Positions 8,234 through 17,282 are shown, counted from the first letter of the stretch. The stretch: 64,000 nucleotides of DNA from Rhizobium tropici CIAT 899 (GCF_000330885.1 NC_020059.1:1043001-1107000); one strand, 5' to 3'. Program-made: numbers and translations. The notes: generated by a model not told the origin, from the sequence alone.

Positions 8234-8959
8234 ATGAATCAGGTCGTTTCCAGGGAAGTGTGGCTGGAGGCCCGTCGTCAACTGCTCTCCAGGGAAAAGG
8301 AGGCCACGCATCTTCGCGATCGCGTCAATGCGGAACGCCTGGCCTTGCCTTGGGTAAAGGTCGAGAAGGACTATGTTTTCGACGCGCCGGCCGGCAGGAA
8401 GACGCTCGCCGATCTCTTCGACGGCCGCAGTCAGCTGATCGTCTATCATTTCATGCTCGGCCCGGATTGGGATGCCGGATGCACCGGCTGCTCCTTCCTT
8501 GCCGATCATTTCGATGGAACGCTTCCGCATCTCAACCATCACGATGTCACGCTGGTCGCGGTGTCCCGCGCGCCGATCGAAAAGATAGAGGCCTACAAGA
8601 AACGCATGGGCTGGGGTTTCCCCTGGGTGTCGTCCTTCGCCAACGATTTCAATTTCGACTATCACGTCTCTTTCACCAAAGAGCAGCTCGCCGGTGAAAA
8701 GGTGTTCTATAATTTCAACGATATGAACGCCGCCGACGGCAACGACGAGTTGCCTGGTCTCAGCGCCTTCTACAAGGATGAAGCCGGCAATATCTTCCAC
8801 ACCTATTCCAGCTATGCCCGCGGTGGCGAGGAAATGATCGGTACGCTGATGATCCTCGACAATGCGCCGAAGGGCCGGAATGAAGGCCACACGATGGATT
8901 TCGTGCGACGCCACGACGAATATCAGGAGGCGGCGAAGGCGGGCTCCTGCTGCCATTGA
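8234..8959 (+). CDS. DUF899 family thioredoxin-like protein
   Basis: 241 residues. DUF899 proteins have a thioredoxin-like fold and unknown substrates. The start at 8234 is chosen for GGAGGAGG just upstream. Cys83 and Cys86 form a CxxC motif (GCTGCSF), as in thioredoxin-like oxidoreductases; the C-terminus adds a Cys-Cys-His. The divergent MarR gene shares the upstream region, so expression probably responds to the signal that regulator senses. No signal peptide is seen, so it should be cytoplasmic. Confidence 0.88.
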   Translation: MNQVVSREVWLEARRQLLSREKEATHLRDRVNAERLALPWVKVEKDYVFDAPAGRKTLADLFDGRSQLIVYHFMLGPDWDAGCTGCSFLADHFDGTLPHLNHHDVTLVAVSRAPIEKIEAYKKRMGWGFPWVSSFANDFNFDYHVSFTKEQLAGEKVFYNFNDMNAADGNDELPGLSAFYKDEAGNIFHTYSSYARGGEEMIGTLMILDNAPKGRNEGHTMDFVRRHDEYQEAAKAGSCCH

Positions 8960-9179
8960 GGCGACGGATGAGGCCGCAGAATTCGCCCCTTGGGGAACAG
9001 GGGTCGAACTATTGCGTTTTGTGCCTAGGTAATACCTGACACCTTGGTTGCCGGGGGAACGGACGGACCGATGAGGACCATTGTTCGCCCGTCACGTTCA
9101 TCGGCCATAATGTGCTTGCGCCGACATCAGGCTCAGGATGAGACGGATGACCGTCACAATCACAATAGGGAGAGAAATC

Positions 9180-9956
9180 ATGGCAGAGAAGGGATATTTT
9201 GTCTGGTACGAGCTGATGACGACGGACATGAAGGCGGCGGAAGCCTTCTATACCAAAGTCGTCGGCTGGGATGCGGCGGATGCGGGCATGCCGGAAGTCG
9301 GCATGGACTATACGCTGTTCAGCGCCGGTGCAGGCCCCGTTGCCGGTTTGATGATCCTGCCTGACGAGGCGAAGTCGATGGGTACGCCGCCCTGCTGGAC
9401 CGGCTATATCGGCGTTCCCAACGTCGATGATGCCACCAAGACCGTTGTCGCCAAGGGCGGCAAGACCTATCGCGAGCCGGCGGATATTCCGGGCGTCGGC
9501 CGATTTTCCGTCGTCTCCGATCCCTACGGCGCAGCCTTCTGCCTGTTCACCCCGCTGCCGGGCCAGGATTGGGAGCCGCCTGCTCCTGCGACGCCTGGCT
9601 ATTTCGGCTGGCACGAGCTCTATTCCAACGACGGTCCGAAGGCCTTCGATTTCTATAGCGAGATGTTCGGCTGGGAGCTGAGCTCCGATTTCGACATGGG
9701 GCCGATGGGCAAGTACAAGATCTTCCGGATCGGCGATCGCGACTTCGGCGGCATCATGACCAAGCCCGCGGAAATGCCGATGGCTGCCTGGAACTTTTAT
9801 ATCAACGTCCCGGCGATCGACGCTGCAATCACCCGCATCACGGAAGGCGGCGGCAGGATCGTCAACGGCCCGATGGAGGTCCCCGGCGGCAGCTGGATCG
9901 TGCAGGCGACCGATCCGCAGGGGGCGTTCTTCTCGCTGGTAGCGCCGGTGCGCTGA
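9180..9956 (+). CDS. Two-domain VOC (glyoxalase-like) protein
   Basis: 258 residues made of two vicinal-oxygen-chelate modules: residues about 1-120 and 130-258 repeat the same pattern (YFVWYELMTTDMKAA against YFGWHELYSNDGPKA, then AEAFYTKVVGW against AFDFYSEMFGW). Proteins of this layout resemble the mycobacterial Cfp30B antigen; the substrate is unknown. The ATG at 9180 follows AGGGAGAG; an earlier in-frame ATG lacks such a site. It is monocistronic and followed by an inverted repeat pair. Confidence 0.88.
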   Translation: MAEKGYFVWYELMTTDMKAAEAFYTKVVGWDAADAGMPEVGMDYTLFSAGAGPVAGLMILPDEAKSMGTPPCWTGYIGVPNVDDATKTVVAKGGKTYREPADIPGVGRFSVVSDPYGAAFCLFTPLPGQDWEPPAPATPGYFGWHELYSNDGPKAFDFYSEMFGWELSSDFDMGPMGKYKIFRIGDRDFGGIMTKPAEMPMAAWNFYINVPAIDAAITRITEGGGRIVNGPMEVPGGSWIVQATDPQGAFFSLVAPVR

Positions 9957-9984
9957 TCTTCACCGTCGGCTTGAGGGAAATAGC

Positions 9985-10032
9985 ACCTCCCCCTTGAGGG
10001 GGGAGGTCGCCGTAAAGCGGCGGGTGGGGGTG
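9985..10032 (+). repeat. Intergenic palindromic repeat, first of an inverted pair
   Basis: ACCTCCCCC pairs with GGGGGAGGT, followed by a CGCC/GGCG hairpin. It has the same two-hairpin plan as the repeats at 2.35-2.53 kb and faces an inverted partner at 10061. Confidence 0.7.
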
Positions 10033-10060
10033 ACATTCGGACCTGCAGAGGTCGCCGCGG

Positions 10061-10110
10061 CTCACCCCACCCCGAAGCTTCGCTCCGACCCTCCCCCTCA
10101 AGGAGAGGGT
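10061..10110 (-). repeat. Intergenic palindromic repeat, second of an inverted pair
   Basis: Contains ACCCTC/GAGGGT and CTCCCCCTC segments plus a GAAGCTTC hairpin. Read on the minus strand it has the layout of the copy at 9985-10032. It lies between convergent genes and could act as a bidirectional terminator. Confidence 0.65.
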
Positions 10111-10116
10111 AATTAT

Positions 10117-11631
10117 TTACCGCTTCAGGCTGCCGAGAATACCCCGCACCAGCGCCCGCCCCACCTGCGTCGCCACCGTGCGGGCCATGCTCTTCATCGT
10201 CGCTTCCAGGATCGTCTCGCGCTGATAGCCCGAACGGCCGCGGCTTGCCGGCTTGCTGCTGTCGCCGCCGAAGCCGGGCAAGGTCCAGCCATCGCCGGCA
10301 CTCTCGCTCTGCGGCGCCGCCGCCTTGCGTGCCCGCTCGGTCAGGATCTCATAGGCGGATTCGCGGTCGATCGTCTCGTCATAGACGCCGGCAACCGGAC
10401 TGCCGTTGATGATGGCTTGGCGTTCGCCATCGGTGACGGGGCCGATACGGCCCGATGGCGGGCGGATCAGCGTGCGCTCGACGATGGAGGGCGCACCCTT
10501 GCCCTCAAGCATCGACACCAGCGCCTCGCCAGTGCCGAGCGTCGTGATGACGGTGGCGCAATCGAAGGCAGGATTGGGCCGGAATGTCGAGGCCGCCGTC
10601 TGCACGGCCTTCTGCTCGCGCGGCGTATAGGCGCGAAGCGCATGCTGCACGCGATTGCCGAGCTGCGCCAGCACCGTTTCCGGCACGTCGAGCGGGTTCT
10701 GGGTGACGAAATAGACGCCGACGCCCTTGGAGCGGATCAGGCGCACCACCTGTTCGACGCGCTCGATCAGCACCTTCGGCGCATCGTTGAAGAGCAGATG
10801 CGCCTCATCGAAGAAGAAGACCAGCTTCGGCTTTTCCGGATCGCCGACCTCAGGCAGTTCCTCGAACAGCTCGGAGAGCAGCCACAGCAGGAAGGTGGCA
10901 TAAAGGCGCGGGTTCATCATCAGCTTGTCGGCTGCCAGCACCGAAACCTGGCCATAACCGTCATTGCTGACGCGCATGATGTCGGAGATTTTCAGCGCCG
11001 GCTCGCCGAAGAAATTTTCCGCGCCCTGCTGCTCCAGCACGAGCATTGCGCGCTGGATCGAGCCGACGGAAGATTTCGAGATCAGGCCGTATTTGCTGGA
11101 AAGCTCGCTGGCATTGTCGCCCATATAGTTCAGCAGCGCCTGTAGGTCCTTGAGATCAAGCAGCGCCAGGCCGTTCTCATCGGCGATCTTGAAGGCGATG
11201 TTGAGCACGCCTTCCTGCGCCTCGGACGCATCCATCAAGCGCGCCAGCAGCAGCGGCCCCATCTCGGCGATGGTGGTGCGCACGCGGTGGCCTTTTTCGC
11301 CATAGAGATCCCAGAAGATGACCGGGAACTGATCGAATTCATAGGGCGACAGGCCGATTTCCTCGGCACGCTTCAGCAGGAAATCCTTTGGCTCGCCCTT
11401 GACGGCGATACCCGAAAGATCGCCCTTGATGTCGGCACAGAAGACGGGCACGCCCGCCTTGGAAAACCCTTCCGCCAGAACCTGCAGCGTCACCGTCTTG
11501 CCGGTGCCGGTGGCGCCGGTGACGAGGCCGTGACGGTTGCCGAATTTCAGCGTCAGGAACTCGTCCTTGTTGATGCTGTCATCCGGATTGCGGCTCGCGC
11601 CGACGAAAATCTGTCCATCCTGCTGCGGCAT
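10117..11631 (-). CDS. HerA-like DUF853 family ATPase (YjgR-like)
   Basis: 504 residues. A FtsK/HerA-superfamily P-loop ATPase of the DUF853 group; its cellular role is not established. Walker A is GATGTGKT at 39-46 and Walker B is KLVFFFDEAH at 270-279, followed by a sensor-like VYFVTQNP. The C-terminal 90 residues are basic and low in complexity, ending in a helical segment with Arg/Lys. A GGAGACGACC site precedes the ATG. The gene is monocistronic, flanked by repeats on both sides. Confidence 0.9.
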   Translation of the reverse strand: MPQQDGQIFVGASRNPDDSINKDEFLTLKFGNRHGLVTGATGTGKTVTLQVLAEGFSKAGVPVFCADIKGDLSGIAVKGEPKDFLLKRAEEIGLSPYEFDQFPVIFWDLYGEKGHRVRTTIAEMGPLLLARLMDASEAQEGVLNIAFKIADENGLALLDLKDLQALLNYMGDNASELSSKYGLISKSSVGSIQRAMLVLEQQGAENFFGEPALKISDIMRVSNDGYGQVSVLAADKLMMNPRLYATFLLWLLSELFEELPEVGDPEKPKLVFFFDEAHLLFNDAPKVLIERVEQVVRLIRSKGVGVYFVTQNPLDVPETVLAQLGNRVQHALRAYTPREQKAVQTAASTFRPNPAFDCATVITTLGTGEALVSMLEGKGAPSIVERTLIRPPSGRIGPVTDGERQAIINGSPVAGVYDETIDRESAYEILTERARKAAAPQSESAGDGWTLPGFGGDSSKPASRGRSGYQRETILEATMKSMARTVATQVGRALVRGILGSLKR

Positions 11632-11645
11632 GGTGTCGTCTCCCT

Positions 11646-11697
11646 TAGAGCATGATGCTGAAAAGTGTCATCGGTTTTCAGACGACATTATGCTCTA
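11646..11697. repeat. Rhizobial dispersed inverted repeat
   Basis: TAGAGCATgATG at one end and CATtATGCTCTA at the other enclose a GAAAAGTG...GGTTTTC core. The same composite plan (first hairpin, AT-rich linker, second hairpin) occurs at 16246-16344. Confidence 0.75.
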
Positions 11698-11708
11698 CCT
11701 GTTTGATT

Positions 11709-11759
11709 CTAGTACCGGATGATTTTGGATCGATTCGATCCAAAATCATCCGGTACTAG
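11709..11759. repeat. Perfect 51-base palindrome
   Basis: CTAGTACCGGATGATTTTGG begins the left arm. The two 25-base arms are exact reverse complements around one central base. It lies 11 bases after the dispersed repeat and may be the second hairpin of the same composite element. Confidence 0.9.
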
Positions 11760-11959
11760 GGCGGCGGCACAGCAACCATTTCGGGCTGCCAGGGCCATTC
11801 ATCGATTTGTCCTGACACTGTTATAAGAACTGACTTGAACCGGGACAACCATTCGCGTCATGCTTATGCTTCTGGTAGTATAATGAGGTCCGACGCAGCT
11901 TGTGTCGGTTGCCCCGTTCAGTTACGTTGACGTTAACGTTATAAAGGCAGGAGGCCACA

Positions 11960-12355
11960 GTGAACGAAGTTATTGATCAGATCGCGACCAAAGCCGGCAT
12001 CGCTCCCGACCTTGCGGAAAAGGCCGTCGGCATGATTCTCGGTTTCCTGCAGCGCGAAGCTCCGGATGGTCCTGTCACCAAGATGATCGAATCCATTCCG
12101 GGCGCCTCCGATCTGGTTGCACAATATAACGGCGAGGAAACGGGTGGCGGCGGCCTGCTCGGCGGCCTGCTCAGCGCAGTCGGCGGCGGTGGCGGCCTGA
12201 TGGCCCTCGGCCAGCAGCTGATGAGCAGCGGTCTCAGCATGGGCGAAATCGGCTCGCTCGCCAAGGAGACGATTGCGACTGCACGCCAGCACGCCGGCGA
12301 CGAGGTCGTCGACCAGGTCGTCAATTCCGTGCCGGGCTTGCACCAGTTCATTTGA
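11960..12355 (+). CDS. Small helical protein with Gly-rich linker, DUF2267/DUF2780-like
   Basis: 131 residues, no signal peptide or membrane helix. An N-terminal helical part (residues 1-60, with PDGPVTKMIESIPGASDLV) is joined to a C-terminal one by a glycine-rich linker. The shape resembles the DUF2267/DUF2780 group of small helical proteins with no known function. AGGAGG lies close upstream of the ATG and a strong terminator follows, so it is a single-gene unit. Family assignment is tentative. Confidence 0.75.
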   Translation: MNEVIDQIATKAGIAPDLAEKAVGMILGFLQREAPDGPVTKMIESIPGASDLVAQYNGEETGGGGLLGGLLSAVGGGGGLMALGQQLMSSGLSMGEIGSLAKETIATARQHAGDEVVDQVVNSVPGLHQFI

Positions 12356-12377
12356 GGCTGCTATTGCCTTGAAAAGA

Positions 12378-12407
12378 AAGCCGCCGGCCAAATCCGGCGG
12401 CTTTTTG
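12378..12407 (+). terminator. Rho-independent terminator
   Basis: AAAGCCGCCGG pairs with CCGGCGGCTTT around CCAAAT and is followed by TTGTTG. It ends the DUF2267-like gene and, being A-rich on the left side, may also stop zwf from the other side. Confidence 0.88.
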
Positions 12408-12493
12408 TTGTTCAGAAGGCAGGCCCGACCTCGCCACGTTGCGCTCCTGTTAGAGGGCGACAGCTGGCCTCTATCAGCTGATCTTTTACAGCG

Positions 12494-14014
12494 TCAGATC
12501 TTCCTGCCCTTCGGCGTCCCGTCGATCTCATGCCATTTGCGGCCGTCGCGTTCGATGAGTTCGTCGGCGCAGGCAGGGCCTGTGCTGCCGGGGGCGTAAG
12601 GATCGGGTTTGCCGCCTTCTGCCCAGAGGTCGAGGAAGGGCTGCACGGCGGCCCAGCCGGCTTCGATGCCGTCGGCGCGCTGGAAGAGTGTCTGGTCGCC
12701 GACGAAGAGTTCGTAGAACAGGCTTTCGTATCCGGTCTGCTTGCCGATGTCGAAACTGTCGGCATAGCGGAAGTCGAGCGAAACCGGCGCGGTTTTCAGC
12801 ACGAGGCCCGGCGATTTGATCGAGATTTCCATATCGAGCCCTTCGTCGGGCTGCACCTGGATGATGAGCCTGTTCGGCGGCAATTCGGGGCGAGATTCGT
12901 GGCGGGGGAATTGGGCGAAGGGCACCGGCCGGAAGGTGATGACCACTTCCGTATCCCGCGCCTTCATCGCCTTGCCCGTGCGCAGGTAGAAGGGCACGCT
13001 TGCCCAGCGCCAGGTATCGACAAATAGCTTTAGCGCCACGAAGGTTTCGGTGTCGCTGTCGGGCGCGACATCGGGTGTCTGCGTGAAGGCCGGCAGGTCC
13101 CTGCCGGCAATCGGGCCGGCCGTATAGGCGCCGCGTACGCCGTTCTTGATTGCTTCCTCCCGCGAGTAGACGCGCAAGGCCTTCAACACTTTGCCCTTTT
13201 CATTGCGGATGGATTCGGCATCGAAGCTGTTCGGCGGTTCCATCGCCACCATCGCCAGCAGCTGGAAAAGATGGTTCGGCACCATGTCGCGTAGCGCGCC
13301 GGTCGCATCGTAGAATTTGCCGCGCGTGCCGACATCCACAAGCTCGGCCGCCGTGATCTGCACGTGGTCGATATAGTTGTTGTTCCACAGTGCCTCGATC
13401 ATCATGTTGGCGAAGCGTGTCGTCATGATGTTCTGCACGGTTTCCTTGCCGAGGAAATGGTCGATGCGGTAGATCTGGCTTTCGGACACATGGTTCAGCA
13501 GCCGCGCATTCAAAGCCTGTGCCGAGGCAAGATCATGGCCGAAGGGTTTTTCGATCGCGATGCGGCGGAAAGCTCCGGTCGCCTCGTTCATCAGCCCGTT
13601 TTCGGAGAGTTTCTCGGCGATATCGCCGAAGAAGCGCGGTGGCACGGCGAAATAAAAGGCCGCGTTGGCGCTCGGCGCATGCGAGAGATAATCCGAAATT
13701 TCCTTGTAGACGCCGTTCTGGGTGAAATCGCCGGAGATGTAGCTGATGCGCTTGCGCAGGCTCTGCCATGCTGCCTGCCGCTCCGCATCGTCCATGTCGC
13801 CTGATGTCTTCAGGAATGATTCCAGACGATCCAGCAGCATGTCGGCGCCGCCGGTTTCGATGCCGATGCCGAGAATATGCAGATCCTCGCCGATAAGTCC
13901 GCTGCGGGTCATGTTGATCAGCGTCGGGATCAGCAGGCGCCGGGTGAGGTCGCCGGCGGCGCCAAAGATCACGAATGTTAGCGGCGGGGCCGGTGCGACG
14001 TCGGGGGTGGTCAT
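12494..14014 (-). CDS. zwf: Glucose-6-phosphate 1-dehydrogenase
   Basis: 506 residues. It oxidises glucose 6-phosphate to 6-phosphogluconolactone with NAD(P)+, entering the Entner-Doudoroff and pentose phosphate routes. NADP-binding GAAGDLT is at 18-24, EKPFG at 155-159, and the active-site RIDHFLGK at 183-190 includes the catalytic His. AGAAGGAG precedes the ATG. Rhizobial zwf is often followed by pgl and edd; here it stands alone, so this may be a second isozyme. That last point cannot be tested within the window. Confidence 0.96.
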   Translation of the reverse strand: MTTPDVAPAPPLTFVIFGAAGDLTRRLLIPTLINMTRSGLIGEDLHILGIGIETGGADMLLDRLESFLKTSGDMDDAERQAAWQSLRKRISYISGDFTQNGVYKEISDYLSHAPSANAAFYFAVPPRFFGDIAEKLSENGLMNEATGAFRRIAIEKPFGHDLASAQALNARLLNHVSESQIYRIDHFLGKETVQNIMTTRFANMMIEALWNNNYIDHVQITAAELVDVGTRGKFYDATGALRDMVPNHLFQLLAMVAMEPPNSFDAESIRNEKGKVLKALRVYSREEAIKNGVRGAYTAGPIAGRDLPAFTQTPDVAPDSDTETFVALKLFVDTWRWASVPFYLRTGKAMKARDTEVVITFRPVPFAQFPRHESRPELPPNRLIIQVQPDEGLDMEISIKSPGLVLKTAPVSLDFRYADSFDIGKQTGYESLFYELFVGDQTLFQRADGIEAGWAAVQPFLDLWAEGGKPDPYAPGSTGPACADELIERDGRKWHEIDGTPKGRKI

Positions 14015-14186
14015 GCGTGGATCTCCTTCTGGAGGTCATATTCGGGGCTTCTGGACGACATCGACTATCTCCTCGGAGCTATTGCTGTTTCAGCTTTGGC
14101 TTGTCATGTTCTAGCGCGGGCTGGCGCTGGTTGTCGATGGGATCGACGCACCGCCGTCAGCCAGCATTTCGGGACTGATAGATAAC

Positions 14187-14957
14187 CTATTTCTTCACCG
14201 CGACCAGGAAGAGCCGCGGGAAGCGCAACAGCACCTTGCCATCGACAAGCTGCGGATAGGCTTTCGCGATATGCTTCAGATATTCGGCGGTGAACGCATC
14301 GCGATGCTCGTCGCCGGCATGGTCGAGATAAGGACGCAGGGCAGTGGCTTTCACCCATTCGACGATCGCTGCCGCATTCGCCAACACGTGATTGTAGTTG
14401 GTGTGCCAGATATCGACGCGCTGTGACTTGCCGATCAGCCTGTTGTAATAGACCGAAGGTGCAGGCAGCGGATTGCGCCGGATGCCCTTCCTAGCGAAGG
14501 CATCGCTCCAGGGACCGTTCTTTGCCGTTTCTTCCATCATCAGATGGCTTTGTTCGGTGAGATTGTCGGGCATCTGCACGGCGAGCACGCCGCCGGGTTT
14601 CAGCCCGTCCATCAGGTGGTCGAGGATATCGAGATGATTTGGGAGCCATTGGAAGACCGCATTGGCAAAGAGCAGATCCACCGGTTTTTCCGGCCGCCAT
14701 GTGGCGAGATCCGCCTTGACGAAGCTTGTGCCGGGCAAGCGCTTGCGCGCCGCCTCCAGCATGTTGTCGTCGCTATCGAGGCCGGAGACGCCGGCAGCAC
14801 CATAGCGCTCGATGATCAGCTCGGTCGAATTGCCGGGGCCGCAACCGAGGTCGATCGCGTGTTCGATCCGATCCAGCGGCACCTGAGCCAGCAGGTCGCG
14901 CGAAGGGCGCGTGCGTTCGTCTTCGAATTTCAGATATTGACCGGCAGACCATGCCAT
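14187..14957 (-). CDS. tam: Trans-aconitate 2-methyltransferase
   Basis: 256 residues from the ATG at 14957, which has GAAAGAGGAAA upstream; an earlier frame start at 15005 adds 16 residues unlike the family. Tam uses S-adenosylmethionine to methylate trans-aconitate, an aconitase inhibitor. The SAM loop is LGCGPGNS at about 37-44, the start [18 protein letters not shown] is characteristic, and [11 protein letters not shown] follows motif II. It lies 57 bases downstream of the alcohol dehydrogenase gene on the same strand and may be cotranscribed. Confidence 0.93.
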   Translation of the reverse strand: MAWSAGQYLKFEDERTRPSRDLLAQVPLDRIEHAIDLGCGPGNSTELIIERYGAAGVSGLDSDDNMLEAARKRLPGTSFVKADLATWRPEKPVDLLFANAVFQWLPNHLDILDHLMDGLKPGGVLAVQMPDNLTEQSHLMMEETAKNGPWSDAFARKGIRRNPLPAPSVYYNRLIGKSQRVDIWHTNYNHVLANAAAIVEWVKATALRPYLDHAGDEHRDAFTAEYLKHIAKAYPQLVDGKVLLRFPRLFLVAVKK

Positions 14958-15014
14958 GAGCGTTTCCTCTTTCTGGATTGCCGTTTCTCTCGATGCGCAT
15001 AGCACCGGGATATA

Positions 15015-16055
15015 TCAGAACCGCGTAATGACGCTGATCCCCTTGCCCTCGGCTTTATCAAGAGACATCAGCGCCGGCACCGCTTCTTCCAGGCTTATCC
15101 TGCGACCGATGAGCTTCTGCGGCGCGATCTTGCCGGCGGCGAGCATGTCGAGCATGGCATCGTAACGCCAGGCCTGCATGCCGTGGCTGCCATAGATCTC
15201 CAGCTCATGGCCGATGACCTGCGCCATCGGGATCTGCGGCGTCGCATAGTCGCCGAGCATGAGGCCGACCTGCACATGCCGGCCGCGGCGGCGCAGGTTC
15301 TTGATGGAGTTGAAGCAGGTGACGGGATGGCCGAGCGCATCGATCGAGACATGCGCGCCGCCCTTGGTGATCTCGCGCACAGCCTCGGCCACATCCGCAA
15401 CCTTAGCCGCATTGATGGTCGCCACTGCGCCGCACTCGCGGGCGAAGGCAAGCTTCTCGGCGGAGATATCGATGGCGATGGCGTTGGCGCCAAGGGCGCT
15501 CGCGATCATGATCGCAGAAAGCCCGACACCGCCGCAGCCATGCACGGCGATCCACTCGCCCGGCCGCGTCTTTGCCTGGTCGGCAACGGCGCGGAAGGAG
15601 GTGGCGAAGCGGCAGCCGAGGCTGGCCGCCGTCGCATCATCGACCGATTCTGGCAGGTGCACGAGATTGGTATCCGCATAGTCGATCGCGACATATTCGG
15701 CAAAAGAGCCCCAATGGGTGAAGCCGGGTTGGAACTGGCTCGGGCAGACCTGCTGATTGCCGGAGTGGCACTCCGCGCAATGGCCGCAGCCGGACACGAA
15801 GGGAACGGTGACGCGGTCGCCCACCTTGAAGCGCACGACGCCGCGGCCGGTCGCGACCACCTTGCCCGCGAGCTCATGCCCCGGCACATGCGGCAGCTTG
15901 ATATCCGGATCGTGACCCATCCAGCCATGCCAGTCGCTGCGGCAAAGGCCGGTCGCACCGACGGCGATGACAACGCCGTCTTCGCCTGGCGTCGGATCCG
16001 GCAGGTTCCGGATCTCGGGTGTTGCTTCGAAGGCCTCATAATACATGGCTTTCAT
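15015..16055 (-). CDS. Zinc-dependent alcohol dehydrogenase
   Basis: 346 residues, medium-chain dehydrogenase. Catalytic zinc ligands Cys38, His60 and Glu61 (GHE) are present, as are the structural-zinc cysteines 90, 93, 96 and 104. The NAD-binding GCGGVG is at 173-178, followed by the acidic residue of AIAIDIS that favours NAD over NADP. The true substrate is unknown. A downstream ATG, three codons in, is an alternative start. Confidence 0.92.
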   Translation of the reverse strand: MKAMYYEAFEATPEIRNLPDPTPGEDGVVIAVGATGLCRSDWHGWMGHDPDIKLPHVPGHELAGKVVATGRGVVRFKVGDRVTVPFVSGCGHCAECHSGNQQVCPSQFQPGFTHWGSFAEYVAIDYADTNLVHLPESVDDATAASLGCRFATSFRAVADQAKTRPGEWIAVHGCGGVGLSAIMIASALGANAIAIDISAEKLAFARECGAVATINAAKVADVAEAVREITKGGAHVSIDALGHPVTCFNSIKNLRRRGRHVQVGLMLGDYATPQIPMAQVIGHELEIYGSHGMQAWRYDAMLDMLAAGKIAPQKLIGRRISLEEAVPALMSLDKAEGKGISVITRF

Positions 16056-16361
16056 GGGAGTTCTCGCTCTTCCCTGACATCAGTCCGATCAATCATTTTT
16101 CCTGATGGATCCATTCGTCAAGCTGTTGTTTCGACGCATGAAAATTGCGTTATGAATGCGGTATCGGGCGCTTTGTTGCAAATGAATTTTGCCGCGCAGT
16201 TTCCGCTTGACCCTTGGGTTGCAGGGTTATTTGCTCTTCGCCATCTAAAGCAATTCCGCCGAAGCGCGTCACGGCTTTCTGCCCGGAATTGCGCGAAAAC
16301 AAAAGATGGAGCGGCTCCGCGATCCCGCGAAAGCTGAACCGCTCAAAGGGAGGAAATACCC
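16056..16361. other. 306-base divergent intergenic region
   Basis: Separates adh from the aminotransferase gene. About the last 120 bases are a dispersed composite repeat (16246-16344). The remainder presumably holds both promoters, but I see no clear -35/-10 pair. Confidence 0.5.
16246..16344. repeat. Rhizobial composite dispersed repeat
   Basis: First hairpin: AGCAATTCCG to CGGAATTGCG. Linker: GAAAACAAAAGAT. Second hairpin: GAGCGG to CCGCTC. I recognise this arrangement as a common intergenic repeat in Rhizobium; related copies are at 11646, 26775 and 29331. Confidence 0.8.
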
Positions 16362-17249
16362 ATGTCCGTCGATACGTCGCCCCGCACCACCACCTGGACC
16401 TATGTTGAAGGAGAATGGCTCTCCGGCAATCCGCCGCTGATCGGGCCGACCTCGCATGCCATGTGGCTCGGCTCGACCGTGTTCGACGGCGCACGCTGGT
16501 TCGATGGCATCGCACCCGATCTCGATCTCCATTGCCAGCGCATCAATCGCTCGGCCGTGGCCATGGGGCTGAAGCCGGTCAAGACCTCGCAGGAGATCGA
16601 GGCGCTCGCCTGGGAAGGCATCGGGAAATTTGACGGCAAGACGCCGATCTACATCAAGCCGATGTATTGGGGCGAGCATGGTTCGCCGGGCAGCGTCGTT
16701 GCCGTCGATGCGGAATCGACGCGCTTCGCGCTCTGCTTGTTCGAGGCGCCGCTTGGCGGCAATGGCGGCATCACGCTCACCGTCTCGCCCTTCCGCCGTC
16801 CCTCGCCGGAAACGGCGATGACCGACGCCAAGGCCGGTTCGCTCTATCCGAACAGCGGCCGCATGATCCTGGAGGCGAGAAGCCGCGGCTTCAACAATGC
16901 GCTGGTGCGCGACATGAATGGCAATGTCGTCGAGACGGCGTCGTCCAATGTCTTCACGGTCAAGGACGGCATCGTCTATACGCCGGTCGCCAACCGCACC
17001 TTCCTTGCCGGCATCACCCGCGCTCGCGTCATCGGCCTGCTGCGCCAGGAAGGCTTTGACGTGCGCGAGGAAACCCTGTCCGTCGAGCAGTTCATGGCTG
17101 CCGACGAGATTTTCACGACCGGCAACTATTCCAAGGTCGTCAGCGTCAATCGTCTGGATGATCGGGAGTTTCAGGAGGGGCCAGTCGCGCGCAAGGCGCT
17201 CGAACTCTATATGGATTGGGCTCACGGCCGCAGCGCCAGCGAGGAATAA
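16362..17249 (+). CDS. ilvE: Branched-chain amino acid aminotransferase (class IV)
   Basis: 295 residues. Fold-type IV PLP enzyme that transaminates Val, Leu and Ile or related acids. The lysine that binds PLP is Lys157 in TDAKAGSLYPNS. The family end-signature ETASSNVF...DG and the phosphate-binding GITR are present. AAAGGGAGGA precedes the ATG. The substrate range within class IV cannot be fixed from sequence, so a D-amino-acid or aromatic specificity remains possible. Confidence 0.88.
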   Translation: MSVDTSPRTTTWTYVEGEWLSGNPPLIGPTSHAMWLGSTVFDGARWFDGIAPDLDLHCQRINRSAVAMGLKPVKTSQEIEALAWEGIGKFDGKTPIYIKPMYWGEHGSPGSVVAVDAESTRFALCLFEAPLGGNGGITLTVSPFRRPSPETAMTDAKAGSLYPNSGRMILEARSRGFNNALVRDMNGNVVETASSNVFTVKDGIVYTPVANRTFLAGITRARVIGLLRQEGFDVREETLSVEQFMAADEIFTTGNYSKVVSVNRLDDREFQEGPVARKALELYMDWAHGRSASEE

Positions 17250-17282
17250 ACCCTTCTCACAAGGAGAAGGACACGCAGAAGA

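Larger units (their letters stand above)
11632..11959. other. 328-base intergenic region filled by repeat elements
   Basis: Between the divergent ATPase and DUF2267-like genes. It holds the dispersed inverted repeat at 11646-11697, the perfect palindrome at 11709-11759, and then about 200 bases with a TATAAT at 11878-11883 but no convincing -35 partner. No coding frame is supported. Confidence 0.6.

Noticed and set aside
15183..16337. Plus-strand frame of 384 codons opposite the alcohol dehydrogenase gene
   Set aside because: Full antisense shadow of a gene with complete zinc and NAD motifs; no recognisable domain.
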